Below, piece after piece: positions 18,244 through 27,359 of a stretch of DNA of 64,000 nt. A program made the position numbers and the translations under genes. Source of the stretch: Bacillus kexueae (GTDB lineage: Bacteria; Bacillota; Bacilli; Bacillales; Aeribacillaceae); NCBI RefSeq assembly GCF_022809095.1, contig NZ_JALAZE010000006.1, positions 1 through 64,000 of the forward strand, given 5' to 3'. The notes under the pieces are model-generated. The model was not told where the DNA came from and did not search any database. It saw only the letters and a list, made by a program, of their open reading frames with translations. Each line of letters opens with the position of its first letter. Position 1 is the stretch's first letter.

Positions 18244-19615
18244 AGTCTTCCCCTTTTAACTTATCAAAATGAATCCATTCTTCATTTAAGATACGATTTA
18301 TTTCTTTATAAATTCCATGTCTATGTTTAAAACCATATTGTTCAAATTCTAAATTAATTAACTTTTGAACTAATTCAAACTCAAGTCCTTCCTCCTGACA
18401 TAAAGACTTCAATAAAATAATATCCTCTGATTCGAAGAATTCTTGTCCTTCAATATTCCAATCTATTTTTTTCTCATAGACTTCCTCATATATTTTTGGC
18501 AAGGTATCCTCCCAATCACCTTTTTCGAACCAGATTTTCCGAATCTCTTTCAACTCTTCTTTTGTTATTAACTGATATTGTGGGTCTTCCGGATTTTGAA
18601 TTTGTTTTTCAGTTTCTAAAAGATATCTTAAAATTTCCTTTCGATGTTCAAGAGTATATGGGCCTAAACCTTTTCTTTTATTATCTTCATCTCCTACTAA
18701 ATACACGGCTCCATTCATCCTTTTCTTTTCACGGTTATCTGGATTTTCTCGGTTATTGGCTAGCCAGTCACGGAATGCAACTAGAGGGGTTAACCACTCA
18801 TCTCCACTATCAATAAATCCCTTTAACGATTTGTCTTCTTGCACTACTGTACATACCCAACACCCAAAGCGACTGTTTCCACAAGAAGGAGTAGATTGAT
18901 CAATAACTAGAGGACATTCCCCTGACTGACTATCTTGATATAATGATAAAAGATCATTATTATTGCTACCCCACGGATTTGGAACTTGTAACAAATATGT
19001 CCAGACATCATCCAAAGAGAAGTCTTCAATCGGCGCATAAACATAAGAGTTCGGTAATTTTGTATGTCTTCTCAAAGTCTTTCCTTCTATTTTATGCGTG
19101 TTCATTACTTGAGCACGGGTTGCACTTTCTGCTTTCCTAACCCCCAAAACCACAACAGCTTCTCCAAATTCTGAAACACGTTCTAAAATGAACTTATTTG
19201 CAGGATCTATCTTTAAACGATCCGTACACCATCTAAATTTTTGTCTAGGCGCTGGATACCCTTTACCAATTAAATTAACCCAAAAAGAATTTTTGACATC
19301 AGGTTTTACTTTTTCAACATGAATGGGTAATCCTAGTTCCCTAGCGGTAGATCTCATTTTTAATAATTGTTCATTAATATAAGTAATGATTTTTGGATTC
19401 TCTACCATTGTATCTGAAGAAATAATATAAACTGGTTTTGTTAGTTCATCTTTCCTTAATCCCATTAAAGAATAGAAAATAACCTGAGCAACTACAGTAG
19501 AATCTTTTCCACCACTAAACCCAATAACCCAAGGACGAGAATCGGATTTATAGATCTCTTGCACACTATTATATAAATCTTCCTTTTTTCTTGTTAAAAA
19601 ATAATTCAATTCCAT
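18230..19615 (-). CDS. dndC: DNA phosphorothioation sulfurtransferase DndC
   Basis: 461 residues related to PAPS reductase/ATP pyrophosphatases. The PP-loop SGGKDST (34-40) binds ATP. FRWCTDRLK and the later CGNSRFGCWVC supply cysteines for a 4Fe-4S cluster, as in characterised DndC. It activates the DNA phosphate and inserts the sulfur handed over by DndA. The ATG at 19615 comes 1 nt after the dndB stop and follows GGGGAG. Confidence 0.95.
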   Translation of the reverse strand: MELNYFLTRKKEDLYNSVQEIYKSDSRPWVIGFSGGKDSTVVAQVIFYSLMGLRKDELTKPVYIISSDTMVENPKIITYINEQLLKMRSTARELGLPIHVEKVKPDVKNSFWVNLIGKGYPAPRQKFRWCTDRLKIDPANKFILERVSEFGEAVVVLGVRKAESATRAQVMNTHKIEGKTLRRHTKLPNSYVYAPIEDFSLDDVWTYLLQVPNPWGSNNNDLLSLYQDSQSGECPLVIDQSTPSCGNSRFGCWVCTVVQEDKSLKGFIDSGDEWLTPLVAFRDWLANNRENPDNREKKRMNGAVYLVGDEDNKRKGLGPYTLEHRKEILRYLLETEKQIQNPEDPQYQLITKEELKEIRKIWFEKGDWEDTLPKIYEEVYEKKIDWNIEGQEFFESEDIILLKSLCQEEGLEFELVQKLINLEFEQYGFKHRHGIYKEINRILNEEWIHFDKLKGEDYAVK

Positions 19616-19616
19616 T

Positions 19617-20714
19617 TTATGAATACTCCCCTAGATTAAATTCTTCTTCCATTTTAATCTCTTCTTCACTAAGAGGTAATGATAACATTTTTTTAATTTG
19701 GTTTTTAGTAAGTTTTATAGACTTCATGTTCTTATTAATTCTGCCATTTTGATTGAATGCACGATTTAACCATAAATGTCTATTAGATCTTGTCCAATCA
19801 ATTGTACTCAACTTTCTTATAGTATCATGCCAACCATCAGACTTTAAGGAATAAAACTCATGTACTATCAAACCTATTGCTTCTAGAACAATTCCATATG
19901 ATGTTAAATAATTAGTTCTCAAATCATGTGCTGTCATTTTTTTTTGTAAGACTAAATCCCACTCTTTAATAGACTTTGTCAATAAATCCCAAAATCTGAT
20001 TAAGCACTCACGATCAAAATCTGTGAATGACTGTCCTTTCTTTATATTTAAGATTCTTTTATTAGTTGAAAAGATCGTACTCAAAGTAAATATTTTAGGA
20101 CTAAATTTTGATAAAGATGAACTTTCAAGGTCTGTTAATTTCCTCAGCATTTCGTTATTTTGAATAATCTCTTTGGTTAATAACGATAAGTCATCTCTAG
20201 AGTCGTACAGTATAGAGATTGATTTTGAGGTATTGACTGCATGCTTGTTTAAGTCTGAGAAAAGTTGCTGACTCCGTTGTAAGCCTTGATCATGAAAAAA
20301 TACTACTGAAATCGTCTCATTGCCTAAATCTGGGTTAATATTAATAGCCTCTTCGATAGCAGCACGTCTATGTTGGCCATCATTAATAAGAAAGCGAGAA
20401 TCCATGCTCACGATTAGTTGTCCAATATTTCGATTTGTCTTTTCATCAAATGCAATGAAATTCATATCTCCATCTATAGATGCTGTTAAAGCGGAGAAAA
20501 CATAATCAGTTGGATTTTCTAAGATGTAATCTGTAATATCGGGAATTCTTTTACGATTCAACAACCTTTGTGAACGAAATTCAGCTGGAATTTCCTCTTC
20601 ATCAAATAAGAATATTTTAGGAATTAACTTTAAAGGACACATAGCAACATAATATTCACGTCCAGCTTGTATTCCTCTTACAGCTGGGAAAGAATACGTA
20701 AAATTATAATCCAT
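19617..20714 (-). CDS. dndB: DndB, DGQHR-domain protein and probable regulator
   Basis: 365 residues with the family signature DGQHR (112-116) in RFLINDGQHRRAAIEE. DndB is dispensable for modification in known systems; its loss raises modification and it has been reported as a repressor of dnd transcription. It is first in the operon, directly after a perfect palindrome that could be its operator. The ATG at 20714 lies about 10 nt after AAGGTGG; a GTG at 20729 overlaps that ribosome site and is less likely. Confidence 0.93.
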   Translation of the reverse strand: MDYNFTYSFPAVRGIQAGREYYVAMCPLKLIPKIFLFDEEEIPAEFRSQRLLNRKRIPDITDYILENPTDYVFSALTASIDGDMNFIAFDEKTNRNIGQLIVSMDSRFLINDGQHRRAAIEEAININPDLGNETISVVFFHDQGLQRSQQLFSDLNKHAVNTSKSISILYDSRDDLSLLTKEIIQNNEMLRKLTDLESSSLSKFSPKIFTLSTIFSTNKRILNIKKGQSFTDFDRECLIRFWDLLTKSIKEWDLVLQKKMTAHDLRTNYLTSYGIVLEAIGLIVHEFYSLKSDGWHDTIRKLSTIDWTRSNRHLWLNRAFNQNGRINKNMKSIKLTKNQIKKMLSLPLSEEEIKMEEEFNLGEYS

Positions 20715-20732
20715 ATGTGTAATAACCACCTT

Positions 20733-20784
20733 TTACGTACGTAATGTAGTTAGTTTACCATATAAATAGCCGTTTTTCATTCAA
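20733..20784 (-). promoter_or_regulatory. dnd operon promoter and palindromic operator candidate
   Basis: On the minus strand TTGAAT (20779-20784) and TATGGT (20757-20762), 16 nt apart, form a weak sigma-A promoter. Just downstream, at 20733-20744, is the perfect 12-bp palindrome TTACGTACGTAA, sitting between the promoter and the dndB start where a repressor would act. The promoter boxes are tentative; the palindrome is certain. Confidence 0.5.
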
Positions 20785-20912
20785 TAAAACATATGGTTCT
20801 TAAATTTATGATACAATTAAAATTTTAATTGATTTAGACACTAAACCTTTAAATTAATACCATTTTCTGCTAAATTTGATTTAATAATTCTCTCTGAAAG
20901 GAGCTTCATGGA

Positions 20913-21407
20913 ATGAGAAAGCGTTGGTTGTTGTTAAGTATTACAGTATTATTTATGGCTATTTTCTCAGCATGCGGGAATGAATCCACAAGTGGAGATC
21001 ATCGTTCCGATACCGACAAAGCATCAAGTGTTGATGTGAGTAAAAATGAAACAGTAGATACTAGTTCTGATGAGCAAACTGAAACGAATTCTGTCAGCAA
21101 TCAGAGTAGTCCAGAAGAAAATGTAGAAACGGAAACGACAACTGATGTAGGAGATACAAAAGAAGAAAGTGAAGACATAATGCTTTCGAGTGGTGGAGAA
21201 GCTATTCAGTATTTAAAGAAAGAATTAGATATGGAAGAAAATGAAGACATTATATTTGATGATATGGCTGGTAACTTAGAAACAGATGATGGGGGTTCCT
21301 ATTACAGAATTACGAGTTATTCAAAGGAACTACAGGAGTCTGGCGGCTCTGGAACCCTTGAAAGGTATAAAGTTTACGTCAATGGTATCTATGAATTGGA
21401 TTACTAG
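20913..21407 (+). CDS. putative lipoprotein
   Basis: 164 residues. Residues 1-17 form a charged, hydrophobic lipoprotein signal ending in the lipobox FSAC, so the mature protein starts at a lipidated cysteine on the outer face of the membrane. Residues 22-90 are a low-complexity Ser/Thr/Glu/Asp linker. The C-terminal 70 residues (GEAIQYLKKEL..., YKVYVNGIYELDY) look like a small folded domain that I cannot assign with confidence. The ATG follows AAGGAG by 9 nt. It marks the right edge of the Dnd island. Confidence 0.8.
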   Translation: MRKRWLLLSITVLFMAIFSACGNESTSGDHRSDTDKASSVDVSKNETVDTSSDEQTETNSVSNQSSPEENVETETTTDVGDTKEESEDIMLSSGGEAIQYLKKELDMEENEDIIFDDMAGNLETDDGGSYYRITSYSKELQESGGSGTLERYKVYVNGIYELDY

Positions 21408-21423
21408 GATGAATATGGAAAAT

Positions 21424-21456
21424 CCTCCAATCTTGTTAAGATTGGAGGCTCTTTTT
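21424..21456 (+). terminator. terminator between the lipoprotein gene and cadA
   Basis: Stem CCTCCAATCTT/AAGATTGGAGG with a 3-nt loop and a following CTCTTTTT. It may serve both converging genes. Confidence 0.85.
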
Positions 21457-21468
21457 AAACAAATGTTT

Positions 21469-23553
21469 TCACTCACTCGAAAGCTTCAACAACCGCAACG
21501 CATTAAGCGTGACGAGAAGGGTTGCACCCATGTCCGCAAAGATGGCAATCCATAGGGTAAGCCATCCCGGGATGACGAGTAAGAGGGCGAGTAACTTGAT
21601 TCCAATCGAGAAAGTGACATTTTCTTTTATGATGCGCAGTGCTTTTCGACTGAGTCGTACAGTGAATGGTAGTTTCTTTAAGTCATCTCCCATTAAGGCG
21701 ATGTCGGCCGTTTCAATGGCCGTGTCGGTACCGGATGCTCCCATCGCAAAGCTTACAGTTGCAGCAGCAAGAGCTGGAGCATCGTTTACGCCATCTCCCA
21801 CCATGCCGACGTGTTGATGTTTTTGCTGTAACTGCTTCATTGCCACTACTTTATCTTGCGGGAGGAGTTCACTTTGAATGTCCGTTAACCCCATTTGATT
21901 TCCAACAGCGTTCGCAGTAAAGCGGTTATCACCTGTTAACATGACCGTATGTTGGATGCCGAGTTGATGCAATTGCTGTAAGATAGTAGCGCTGTTTTCC
22001 CGTGGAAGGTCCTGAATTGAGACGATTAGTCGAATAGCTTTTTTATCGGCTAATAGAATGACTGTTTTTCCTTCTTTTTGCCGCTTATGCACCGTTTTTT
22101 CTACCTCTTTTGTCAAGAAGTTGGAGACAAAAGAGGGACTACCGATGGTAAAGGTTTCACCTTCAATGTTTCCGGTGATTCCTTTTCCAGTAATCGAAGA
22201 GAAATTTTCTACCGTCTTCGACTGATATGGTATCGATAAGTCTTCCGCATAATCAACAATCGCTTTCGCTAATGGATGTTGTGAATATTGTTCAAGAGCC
22301 GCCATAATGGCTACGTCTTGTTCACTTCCGTCAACCACGTCAATGTCTGTCACCATCGGCTTCCCTTTCGTTAACGTTCCAGTTTTATCAAAGGCAATGG
22401 CTTTTAGTCGTCCTGCCTGTTCGAGGTGAATTCCTCCTTTAATGAGCACGCCGTTTCGTGCCGCATTTCCAATCGCAGTGACGACGGCAACCGGCGTTGA
22501 AATGACGAGCGCACATGGACATCCGACGACGAGTATGGCTAACCCTTGATAGATCCATGTTTGCCAATCAGCTTGAAATAGAAGTGGCGGTAGAATGGCA
22601 ACTAAAAAGGCGATTCCCATAATAACGGGTGTGTAATATTTGGCGAATCGGTCGATGAACGCTTGGGCTGGTGCTCTTTCCGCTTGTGCTTCTTCCACCA
22701 GTTGAATAACTTTTGCGATTGTATTATCTTCGGCTGTTTTTGTCGCTTGAATGTGCAGATATCCATCTTCATTCATCGTCCCAGCAAAAACTTCATCTTG
22801 CTCTGTTTTTGTCACCGGAATGGATTCGCCTGTGATAGTGGCTTCATTCACGTTGGCCGTTCCCTTTACGATGATGCCGTCCATTGCGATCTTTTCGCCT
22901 GGCTTCACTTTTAACAAGTCACCTACTCGAATGTCTCTCACATGTACGTCCATTTCGATTCCATCGCGTTCAATCGTAGCTCGTTTCGGAGCAACATCCA
23001 TTAATGACTTTATTGAGCGTCTTGCCCGTTCCATAGAATATCGCTCCAGCACTTCACTCACAGAAAATAGAAAGACAACTGTTGCTCCTTCACCCCATTC
23101 ACCAATCAGTGCTGCGCCAATTACAGCAATCGTCATAAGTGTTTTCATATCAAACTGAAGGCGAACTAAGTTTTGGAGTCCCGCTTGAAATAACCGGTAT
23201 CCTCCAATGACCATTGATAATAGAAAGGCAGATATGGACAATAACTCATCTTGTAAAATCCACCCGATGAACAAAAAGATTGCTGAAATAATCGTCTCTT
23301 GGTGCTTTTTCCAAAAAGGTATCGTTTGTTCGGAAACTTCTTCATCCTCTTTATATATCTTTAATTTTTCAAATGAACCTGCTTTTTCTAACTCTTGTAG
23401 CGAAGCTTTTCCGTAGACCGTTAATTTTGAAGCTCCAAAATTTACTTCTGCGTGCTCGACCCCATGTATACTTTGAACATTTCGTTCAAATGTTTTGGCA
23501 CAGCCAGCACATGAAAATCCTTGTACCCGATATACTGCTTTTTCTTCACTCAC
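21469..23553 (-). CDS. cadA: Cd/Zn/Co-exporting P1B-type ATPase
   Basis: About 694 residues. An N-terminal HMA domain carries the metal-binding GFSCAGC (C15, C18). Then come the TGES actuator loop, the membrane metal site CPC in VGCPCALVIST, the phosphorylation site DKTGTLT, the HP motif (QHPLAKAI) and GDGVNDAPAL. This is the order of CadA-type Zn/Cd exporters; CopA-type copper pumps lack the single-HMA-plus-CadC context. The start is GTG at 23553, 10 nt after AAGGAG and overlapping cadC by 8 bp; the upstream ATG frame has no ribosome site. Confidence 0.93.
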   Translation of the reverse strand: MSEEKAVYRVQGFSCAGCAKTFERNVQSIHGVEHAEVNFGASKLTVYGKASLQELEKAGSFEKLKIYKEDEEVSEQTIPFWKKHQETIISAIFLFIGWILQDELLSISAFLLSMVIGGYRLFQAGLQNLVRLQFDMKTLMTIAVIGAALIGEWGEGATVVFLFSVSEVLERYSMERARRSIKSLMDVAPKRATIERDGIEMDVHVRDIRVGDLLKVKPGEKIAMDGIIVKGTANVNEATITGESIPVTKTEQDEVFAGTMNEDGYLHIQATKTAEDNTIAKVIQLVEEAQAERAPAQAFIDRFAKYYTPVIMGIAFLVAILPPLLFQADWQTWIYQGLAILVVGCPCALVISTPVAVVTAIGNAARNGVLIKGGIHLEQAGRLKAIAFDKTGTLTKGKPMVTDIDVVDGSEQDVAIMAALEQYSQHPLAKAIVDYAEDLSIPYQSKTVENFSSITGKGITGNIEGETFTIGSPSFVSNFLTKEVEKTVHKRQKEGKTVILLADKKAIRLIVSIQDLPRENSATILQQLHQLGIQHTVMLTGDNRFTANAVGNQMGLTDIQSELLPQDKVVAMKQLQQKHQHVGMVGDGVNDAPALAAATVSFAMGASGTDTAIETADIALMGDDLKKLPFTVRLSRKALRIIKENVTFSIGIKLLALLLVIPGWLTLWIAIFADMGATLLVTLNALRLLKLSSE

Positions 23554-23911
23554 GCGTTTGCAACTCCTTCTGATGAGCATATGCTAATGTAATGATTTGC
23601 TTCACATGGTCATCATCTAATGAATAATACGCAAGCTTCCCCTCTTTCCGGTATTTCGCTAATCCTAAATTGCGTAACAGGCGCAAGTGATGGGAAGCAG
23701 TAGCCGTTGAACTACCAACAAGATTCGCTACGTCACATACACATAATTCTTCTTTTATTAAAAGAGCGTAGGCAATCTTCACCCTCGTTTCATCAGCTAA
23801 CGCCTTAAAAATAGTGGCAACCGCTTGATGATCTCGTATTTGAATCTCCTGTTGTAGACTTTCTACATCATCGCTTATACATTCCACTTCACAAACATCT
23901 TTCTCTTTCAT
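23546..23911 (-). CDS. cadC: CadC, ArsR/SmtB-family metal repressor
   Basis: A 121-residue winged-helix repressor. The N-terminal CEVEC pair and the ELCVCDV motif are the Cd/Pb/Zn-binding cysteines of CadC. The DNA helix is TATASHHLRLLRNLGL. It represses cadCA and lets go on metal binding. The ATG at 23911 has AGAGGTGA 8 nt upstream. The operator at 23935-23957 directly precedes it. Confidence 0.93.
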   Translation of the reverse strand: MKEKDVCEVECISDDVESLQQEIQIRDHQAVATIFKALADETRVKIAYALLIKEELCVCDVANLVGSSTATASHHLRLLRNLGLAKYRKEGKLAYYSLDDDHVKQIITLAYAHQKELQTRE

Positions 23912-23934
23912 GGGGAAATCACCTCTCATTCAAA

Positions 23935-23986
23935 CATTCAAATAATCATTTGAATGTATTGTATGCATTTTCCTGAAAATTGTCAA
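23935..23986 (-). promoter_or_regulatory. cadCA promoter with CadC operator
   Basis: On the minus strand TTGACA (23981-23986) and TACAAT (23958-23963) are 17 nt apart, a near-consensus sigma-A promoter. Immediately downstream the inverted repeat ACATTCAA-7 nt-TTGAATGT (23935-23957) is the expected CadC site; a second CATTCAAA half copy lies beside it. Confidence 0.85.
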
Positions 23987-24074
23987 TAAATAACCTTTTT
24001 TAGTGGTAATTTTTTTTATTATTTATCAATTGGAACTGGAATACTCTTCGCGGTTAAACAAGTACATAAATTGT

Positions 24075-24105
24075 TTGACTTAGAGTTCACTCTAACCGTT
24101 ACAAT
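24075..24105 (+). promoter_or_regulatory. MerR-type promoter of the SDR gene
   Basis: TTGACT (24075-24080) and TACAAT (24100-24105) are 19 nt apart, the stretched spacing that MerR proteins correct. The spacer holds the dyad TTAGAGTTCACTCTAA (24080-24095). The same 16 bp occur at 27769-27784 beside a MerR gene. Confidence 0.85.
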
Positions 24106-24139
24106 CGGTTTGTGAAGTCAAAAATGTGGAGGTTTAAAC

Positions 24140-24910
24140 ATGAAATATACAGTCATTACAGGAGCTAGTTCAGGAATTGGTTATGAGACAGCTCTCGCTT
24201 TTGCGAAAAAAGGAAAGAATTTAATTCTTGTTGCCCGCAGGCATGAACAATTGAAGCAACTAAAAGAACAGATTAATCAAATCAATCCATCAGTGGATGT
24301 ACAACTATTTGTGTACGACCTATCCGTTACGGAAAATGTATACAAATTTTATGAAGAAGCCAATGCCTTTGAACTTGAAACATGGATCAACAATGCAGGC
24401 TTTGGACATTACGGTAGCGTTATGGACCAAGATTTAACGAAAATACAAAACATGCTTCGCCTTAACAATGAAGCGCTAACCATTTTCTCAACGTTATTTG
24501 TACGCGATTATGCGAATGTCGAAGGCACACAACTCATTAATATCTCTTCAGCTGGCGGTTATACCATCATCGCCGATAACGTTACGTATTGTGCGACAAA
24601 ATTCTTTGTCAGCGCCTTTACAGAAGGACTAGCTCAAGAATTACAAGCAAAAGGAGCAAAAATGAAAGCAAAAGTATTAGCTCCTGCCGCAACAGAATCT
24701 GAATTTGCGAAAGTATCTTTAGGAATTGACGAGTTCAATTACGAAGGAGTCCTTCCAAAATTCCATACCTCAAGTGAAATGGCACAGCTTTTAATTGAAC
24801 TATATGAAAGTGATAAAATTGTCGGAAAAGTCGATGGCATCACCTACGAATACCATTTACAAGACCCGATTCTCCCACACGCCGTTCGCTTTAATCGAGA
24901 TGTAGAATAA
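24140..24910 (+). CDS. short-chain dehydrogenase/reductase
   Basis: 256 residues, classical SDR fold. The cofactor motif TGASSGIG is at 7-14, NNAG near 90, and the catalytic Ser and YxxxK are in NISSAGG and TYCATKF (Y-C-A-T-K). An arginine pair after beta-2 (ARR) suggests NADP(H). The substrate is not deducible. GGAGG precedes the ATG. It is controlled by the MerR-type promoter upstream, so it probably answers electrophile or aldehyde stress together with the gene at 27858. Confidence 0.85.
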   Translation: MKYTVITGASSGIGYETALAFAKKGKNLILVARRHEQLKQLKEQINQINPSVDVQLFVYDLSVTENVYKFYEEANAFELETWINNAGFGHYGSVMDQDLTKIQNMLRLNNEALTIFSTLFVRDYANVEGTQLINISSAGGYTIIADNVTYCATKFFVSAFTEGLAQELQAKGAKMKAKVLAPAATESEFAKVSLGIDEFNYEGVLPKFHTSSEMAQLLIELYESDKIVGKVDGITYEYHLQDPILPHAVRFNRDVE

Positions 24911-25013
24911 TAAACATTCAGGGGCTGATTTTAAATTAACGAGTTCCGATTAGAGGTACAAAAATAAAAGAACAGTTGAAATTGGCATCAATTTTGACCA
25001 ATTAACAGACATC

Positions 25014-25044
25014 AAAAAGCAGGGGAATTTCCCTGCTTTTTGAC
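25014..25044 (+). terminator. terminator downstream of the SDR gene
   Basis: Stem AAAAAGCAGGG/CCCTGCTTTTT with a short loop. The rest of 24911-25209 holds nothing that I recognise. Confidence 0.8.
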
Positions 25045-25209
25045 TTGTCAATTATAACTATCAATTAAATACGACTAATAGATAACAATCCATGTAGCAT
25101 AGGGCTTACAATTATTAAAATATCCCTAGCCGTTAGTTGAAGTAACATAATTAATAAGGGCTGAACTTATCTTCCGCATTGAAAACAACAGATTAAGGCT
25201 ATCAAATTA

Positions 25210-25590
25210 TCACTTTTTAGGTGAAGTGATTCTTAAATAATAACCATCTGGATCAGTTAAGCGAAAATCCGTCATTCCCCACTCTTGTTGTTTTAGTTCT
25301 GATTCTAAATCAATTTGCATTTCACATATACGTTGATAATAACTTTGAACATCTGGTACTACTAATATTATTTCAACTCCCAACCCTTTCCGAGAAGTTT
25401 TAATTTCTCTAAAATAATGGTTTTCCGAAATAACATCTTCTTGCGTTAAAAGTAAATTAATATTTTCCGCTTTAAACATAGCACTACTCTCATTTTGAGA
25501 AGATAACTCTAATTGAATTACATTCTTGTAAAAATCAACAGACCTTTGCAAATCTTTTACGAACAATTCTAAACGCAAATTTAATGTCAT
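25210..25590 (-). CDS. VOC-superfamily (glyoxalase-like) protein
   Basis: 126 residues with two beta-alpha-beta-beta-beta modules typical of the vicinal oxygen chelate fold: LRLELFVKDLQRSVDFYKNVI at the start and DFRLTDPDGYYLRI at the end. Members include glyoxalase I, dioxygenases and fosfomycin/bleomycin resistance proteins; metal ligands are incomplete here, so the reaction is open. The ATG at 25590 follows GGAGGTGTG. Confidence 0.75.
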   Translation of the reverse strand: MTLNLRLELFVKDLQRSVDFYKNVIQLELSSQNESSAMFKAENINLLLTQEDVISENHYFREIKTSRKGLGVEIILVVPDVQSYYQRICEMQIDLESELKQQEWGMTDFRLTDPDGYYLRITSPKK

Positions 25591-25779
25591 TTCCACACCT
25601 CCTAACAAGCATTCTTATTATTACGGTACAACAACATCTATTACTACCAAATATCAACAGAGCTGTTTGATATACATTTTACATTAAACACCAAATTCCC
25701 TTTAAAAAATCACCTTATTATATAGAGCGAATTACTTAAAATAAATGATGTCATTCATGGTGAATTGTTCTTCCAGCCG

Positions 25780-26119
25780 GTTATCCATCACTTCTATCGG
25801 GTTATTCATCAGTTCCAACCCCGTTATTCTTCACTTCCAGCGATTTATTCATCAGTTTCAGCGATTTATTCATCAGTTTCAGCATCGTTATTCATCACTT
25901 CGGCCTTTTTATTCATCAGTTTCCACTCGGTTATCCATCACTTCCGACAGGTTATTCATCAGTTTCAGCACCGTTATTCTTCACTTCCGGCGATTTATTC
26001 ATCAGTTCCACCTCGTTATCCATCACTTCTATCGGTTTATTCATCAGTTCCACCTCGTTTTTCTTCACTTCGGCCATTTTATCCATCACTTCCACCCCGT
26101 TTTTCTTCACTTCCCCGAA
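25780..26119. repeat. array 1: sixteen 21-22 bp units, core TTATTCATCA(G/C)TTC
   Basis: Sixteen head-to-tail units, twelve of 21 bp and four of 22 bp. Each has the conserved core (G/T)TTATTCATCASTTC followed by about 6-8 variable bases. GTTC and CTTC versions largely alternate, giving a 42-bp higher order. It fills the gap between the VOC gene start and the terminator of the AI-2E gene. The open frames through it follow from the 21-bp period. Same family as array 2 at 55836. Between 25591 and 25779 I see no gene. Confidence 0.95.
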
Positions 26120-26142
26120 TTGCGTGAATCCCCTCTCAACCA

Positions 26143-26174
26143 TAAAAAAATAGCGCCATTGATTTGGCGCTATT
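26143..26174 (-). terminator. terminator of the AI-2E-type transporter gene
   Basis: Stem AATAGCGCCA/TGGCGCTATT with a T run on the minus strand. Its upstream arm overlaps the stop codon of the gene. Confidence 0.85.
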
Positions 26175-27261
26175 CGGTCTTGATTTCTTGTCGTAACCGG
26201 ATGAGTCGGTATAAGTTGATAACGATTGTTTTTGTTACAGCGTAAGTTGGAACGGCTAAAATCATACCAAGTACCCCGGCAAGGTTTCCAGCAACGAGTA
26301 ATAAGATGATAATGGTTAGCGGGTGCGTGTCTAGTCGTTTACCAATAATGAGCGGCGACATGACGTTTCCATCGATTTGCTGAACGACGGTAACAACGAT
26401 GATAACTAGTAGAGCTTTCATCGGTGAATCAAGCAATCCGACGATGATCGCAGGTGCCACACCAATAAAAGGTCCAACGTACGGAATGATATTTGTGACT
26501 GCAACCACTAATCCTAAAAGAAGGGCATACGGCAATCCAATGAGTAAATACCCGATAAAAGAAAGGATCCCTACCATGAGGGAGACAATCATTTGTCCGC
26601 GAATGTAGACGGATAATGTGTCTCCTGTTTCACGTAATATACGTAACACATCCGGACGGAAGTCTTTCGGGAAAAACTTGGCCACTGTGCTTGGAAATCT
26701 TTCGCCATCTTTAAACATGTAAAACAAAATGAAAGGTACGGTAATAATAATCAGGGTGATATTCGCGATAACACCGAAGACAACTTGCAAGCCTTGTGAT
26801 ACATTTTCCGTAATCGTTGATACGTAATTCGTCAACGTGCTCTCAATTTTATCAAGCGAAAAAATGTCTTGAGCCATCACCCATTGAAACCACGAACTAA
26901 AATATAAGTCTTCAATTACAGTACGGGATTGCGCGATGTATCTCGGCATATTTTCAATTAAGTCGTTGAACTGCTTCACAATCGTTGGTCCAATTAAACC
27001 AATGATGGACGTAATCACACTTATAAACAGTACGTACAAAATAAGAATGGATAACGTTCTTGGAACCCTTCTTCGTTCAATAAACCCAACGACAGGGTTG
27101 AGCAAAAAATAGAAAAATCCTGAAATTAAAATAGGAAAGAATAACGTCGTTGCAAAAATGACTAGGGGCTCAAATAAGAAAGAAATTTTCGTACTAAAAT
27201 AAATGATGAGCACGAGCATTAAAATTTGCAACGTCCAAAAATGAACTTTTGATTTAAACAT
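26170..27261 (-). CDS. AI-2E family transporter (PerM/YtvI type)
   Basis: A 363-residue polytopic membrane protein. The order of seven to eight hydrophobic segments, the loop PNIIPYVGPFIGVAP and the C-terminal QQIDGNVMSPLIIGKRLDTH identify the AI-2E/UPF0118 family. Members export autoinducer-2 or act as ion antiporters; which applies here is unknown. GGAGG lies before the ATG. Stands alone. Confidence 0.85.
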   Translation of the reverse strand: MFKSKVHFWTLQILMLVLIIYFSTKISFLFEPLVIFATTLFFPILISGFFYFLLNPVVGFIERRRVPRTLSILILYVLFISVITSIIGLIGPTIVKQFNDLIENMPRYIAQSRTVIEDLYFSSWFQWVMAQDIFSLDKIESTLTNYVSTITENVSQGLQVVFGVIANITLIIITVPFILFYMFKDGERFPSTVAKFFPKDFRPDVLRILRETGDTLSVYIRGQMIVSLMVGILSFIGYLLIGLPYALLLGLVVAVTNIIPYVGPFIGVAPAIIVGLLDSPMKALLVIIVVTVVQQIDGNVMSPLIIGKRLDTHPLTIIILLLVAGNLAGVLGMILAVPTYAVTKTIVINLYRLIRLRQEIKTE

Positions 27262-27359
27262 ACAATCCTCCTAAAACAACCATTATTCACCATTTTATCC
27301 ATGCATTTATCATACCATGCTTTCTACTACGAATCATGAGTAAAAAAAGTTCCACATCG

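Noticed and set aside
22751-23158. 135-codon plus-strand frame opposite cadA
   Set aside because: Complement of a well-supported gene; no ribosome site.
25745-26245. Open frames through array 1, such as the tyrosine/serine-rich frame and the minus-strand heptad-like frame
   Set aside because: A 21-bp period keeps every frame open; no ribosome sites precede them, and several frames on both strands overlap.
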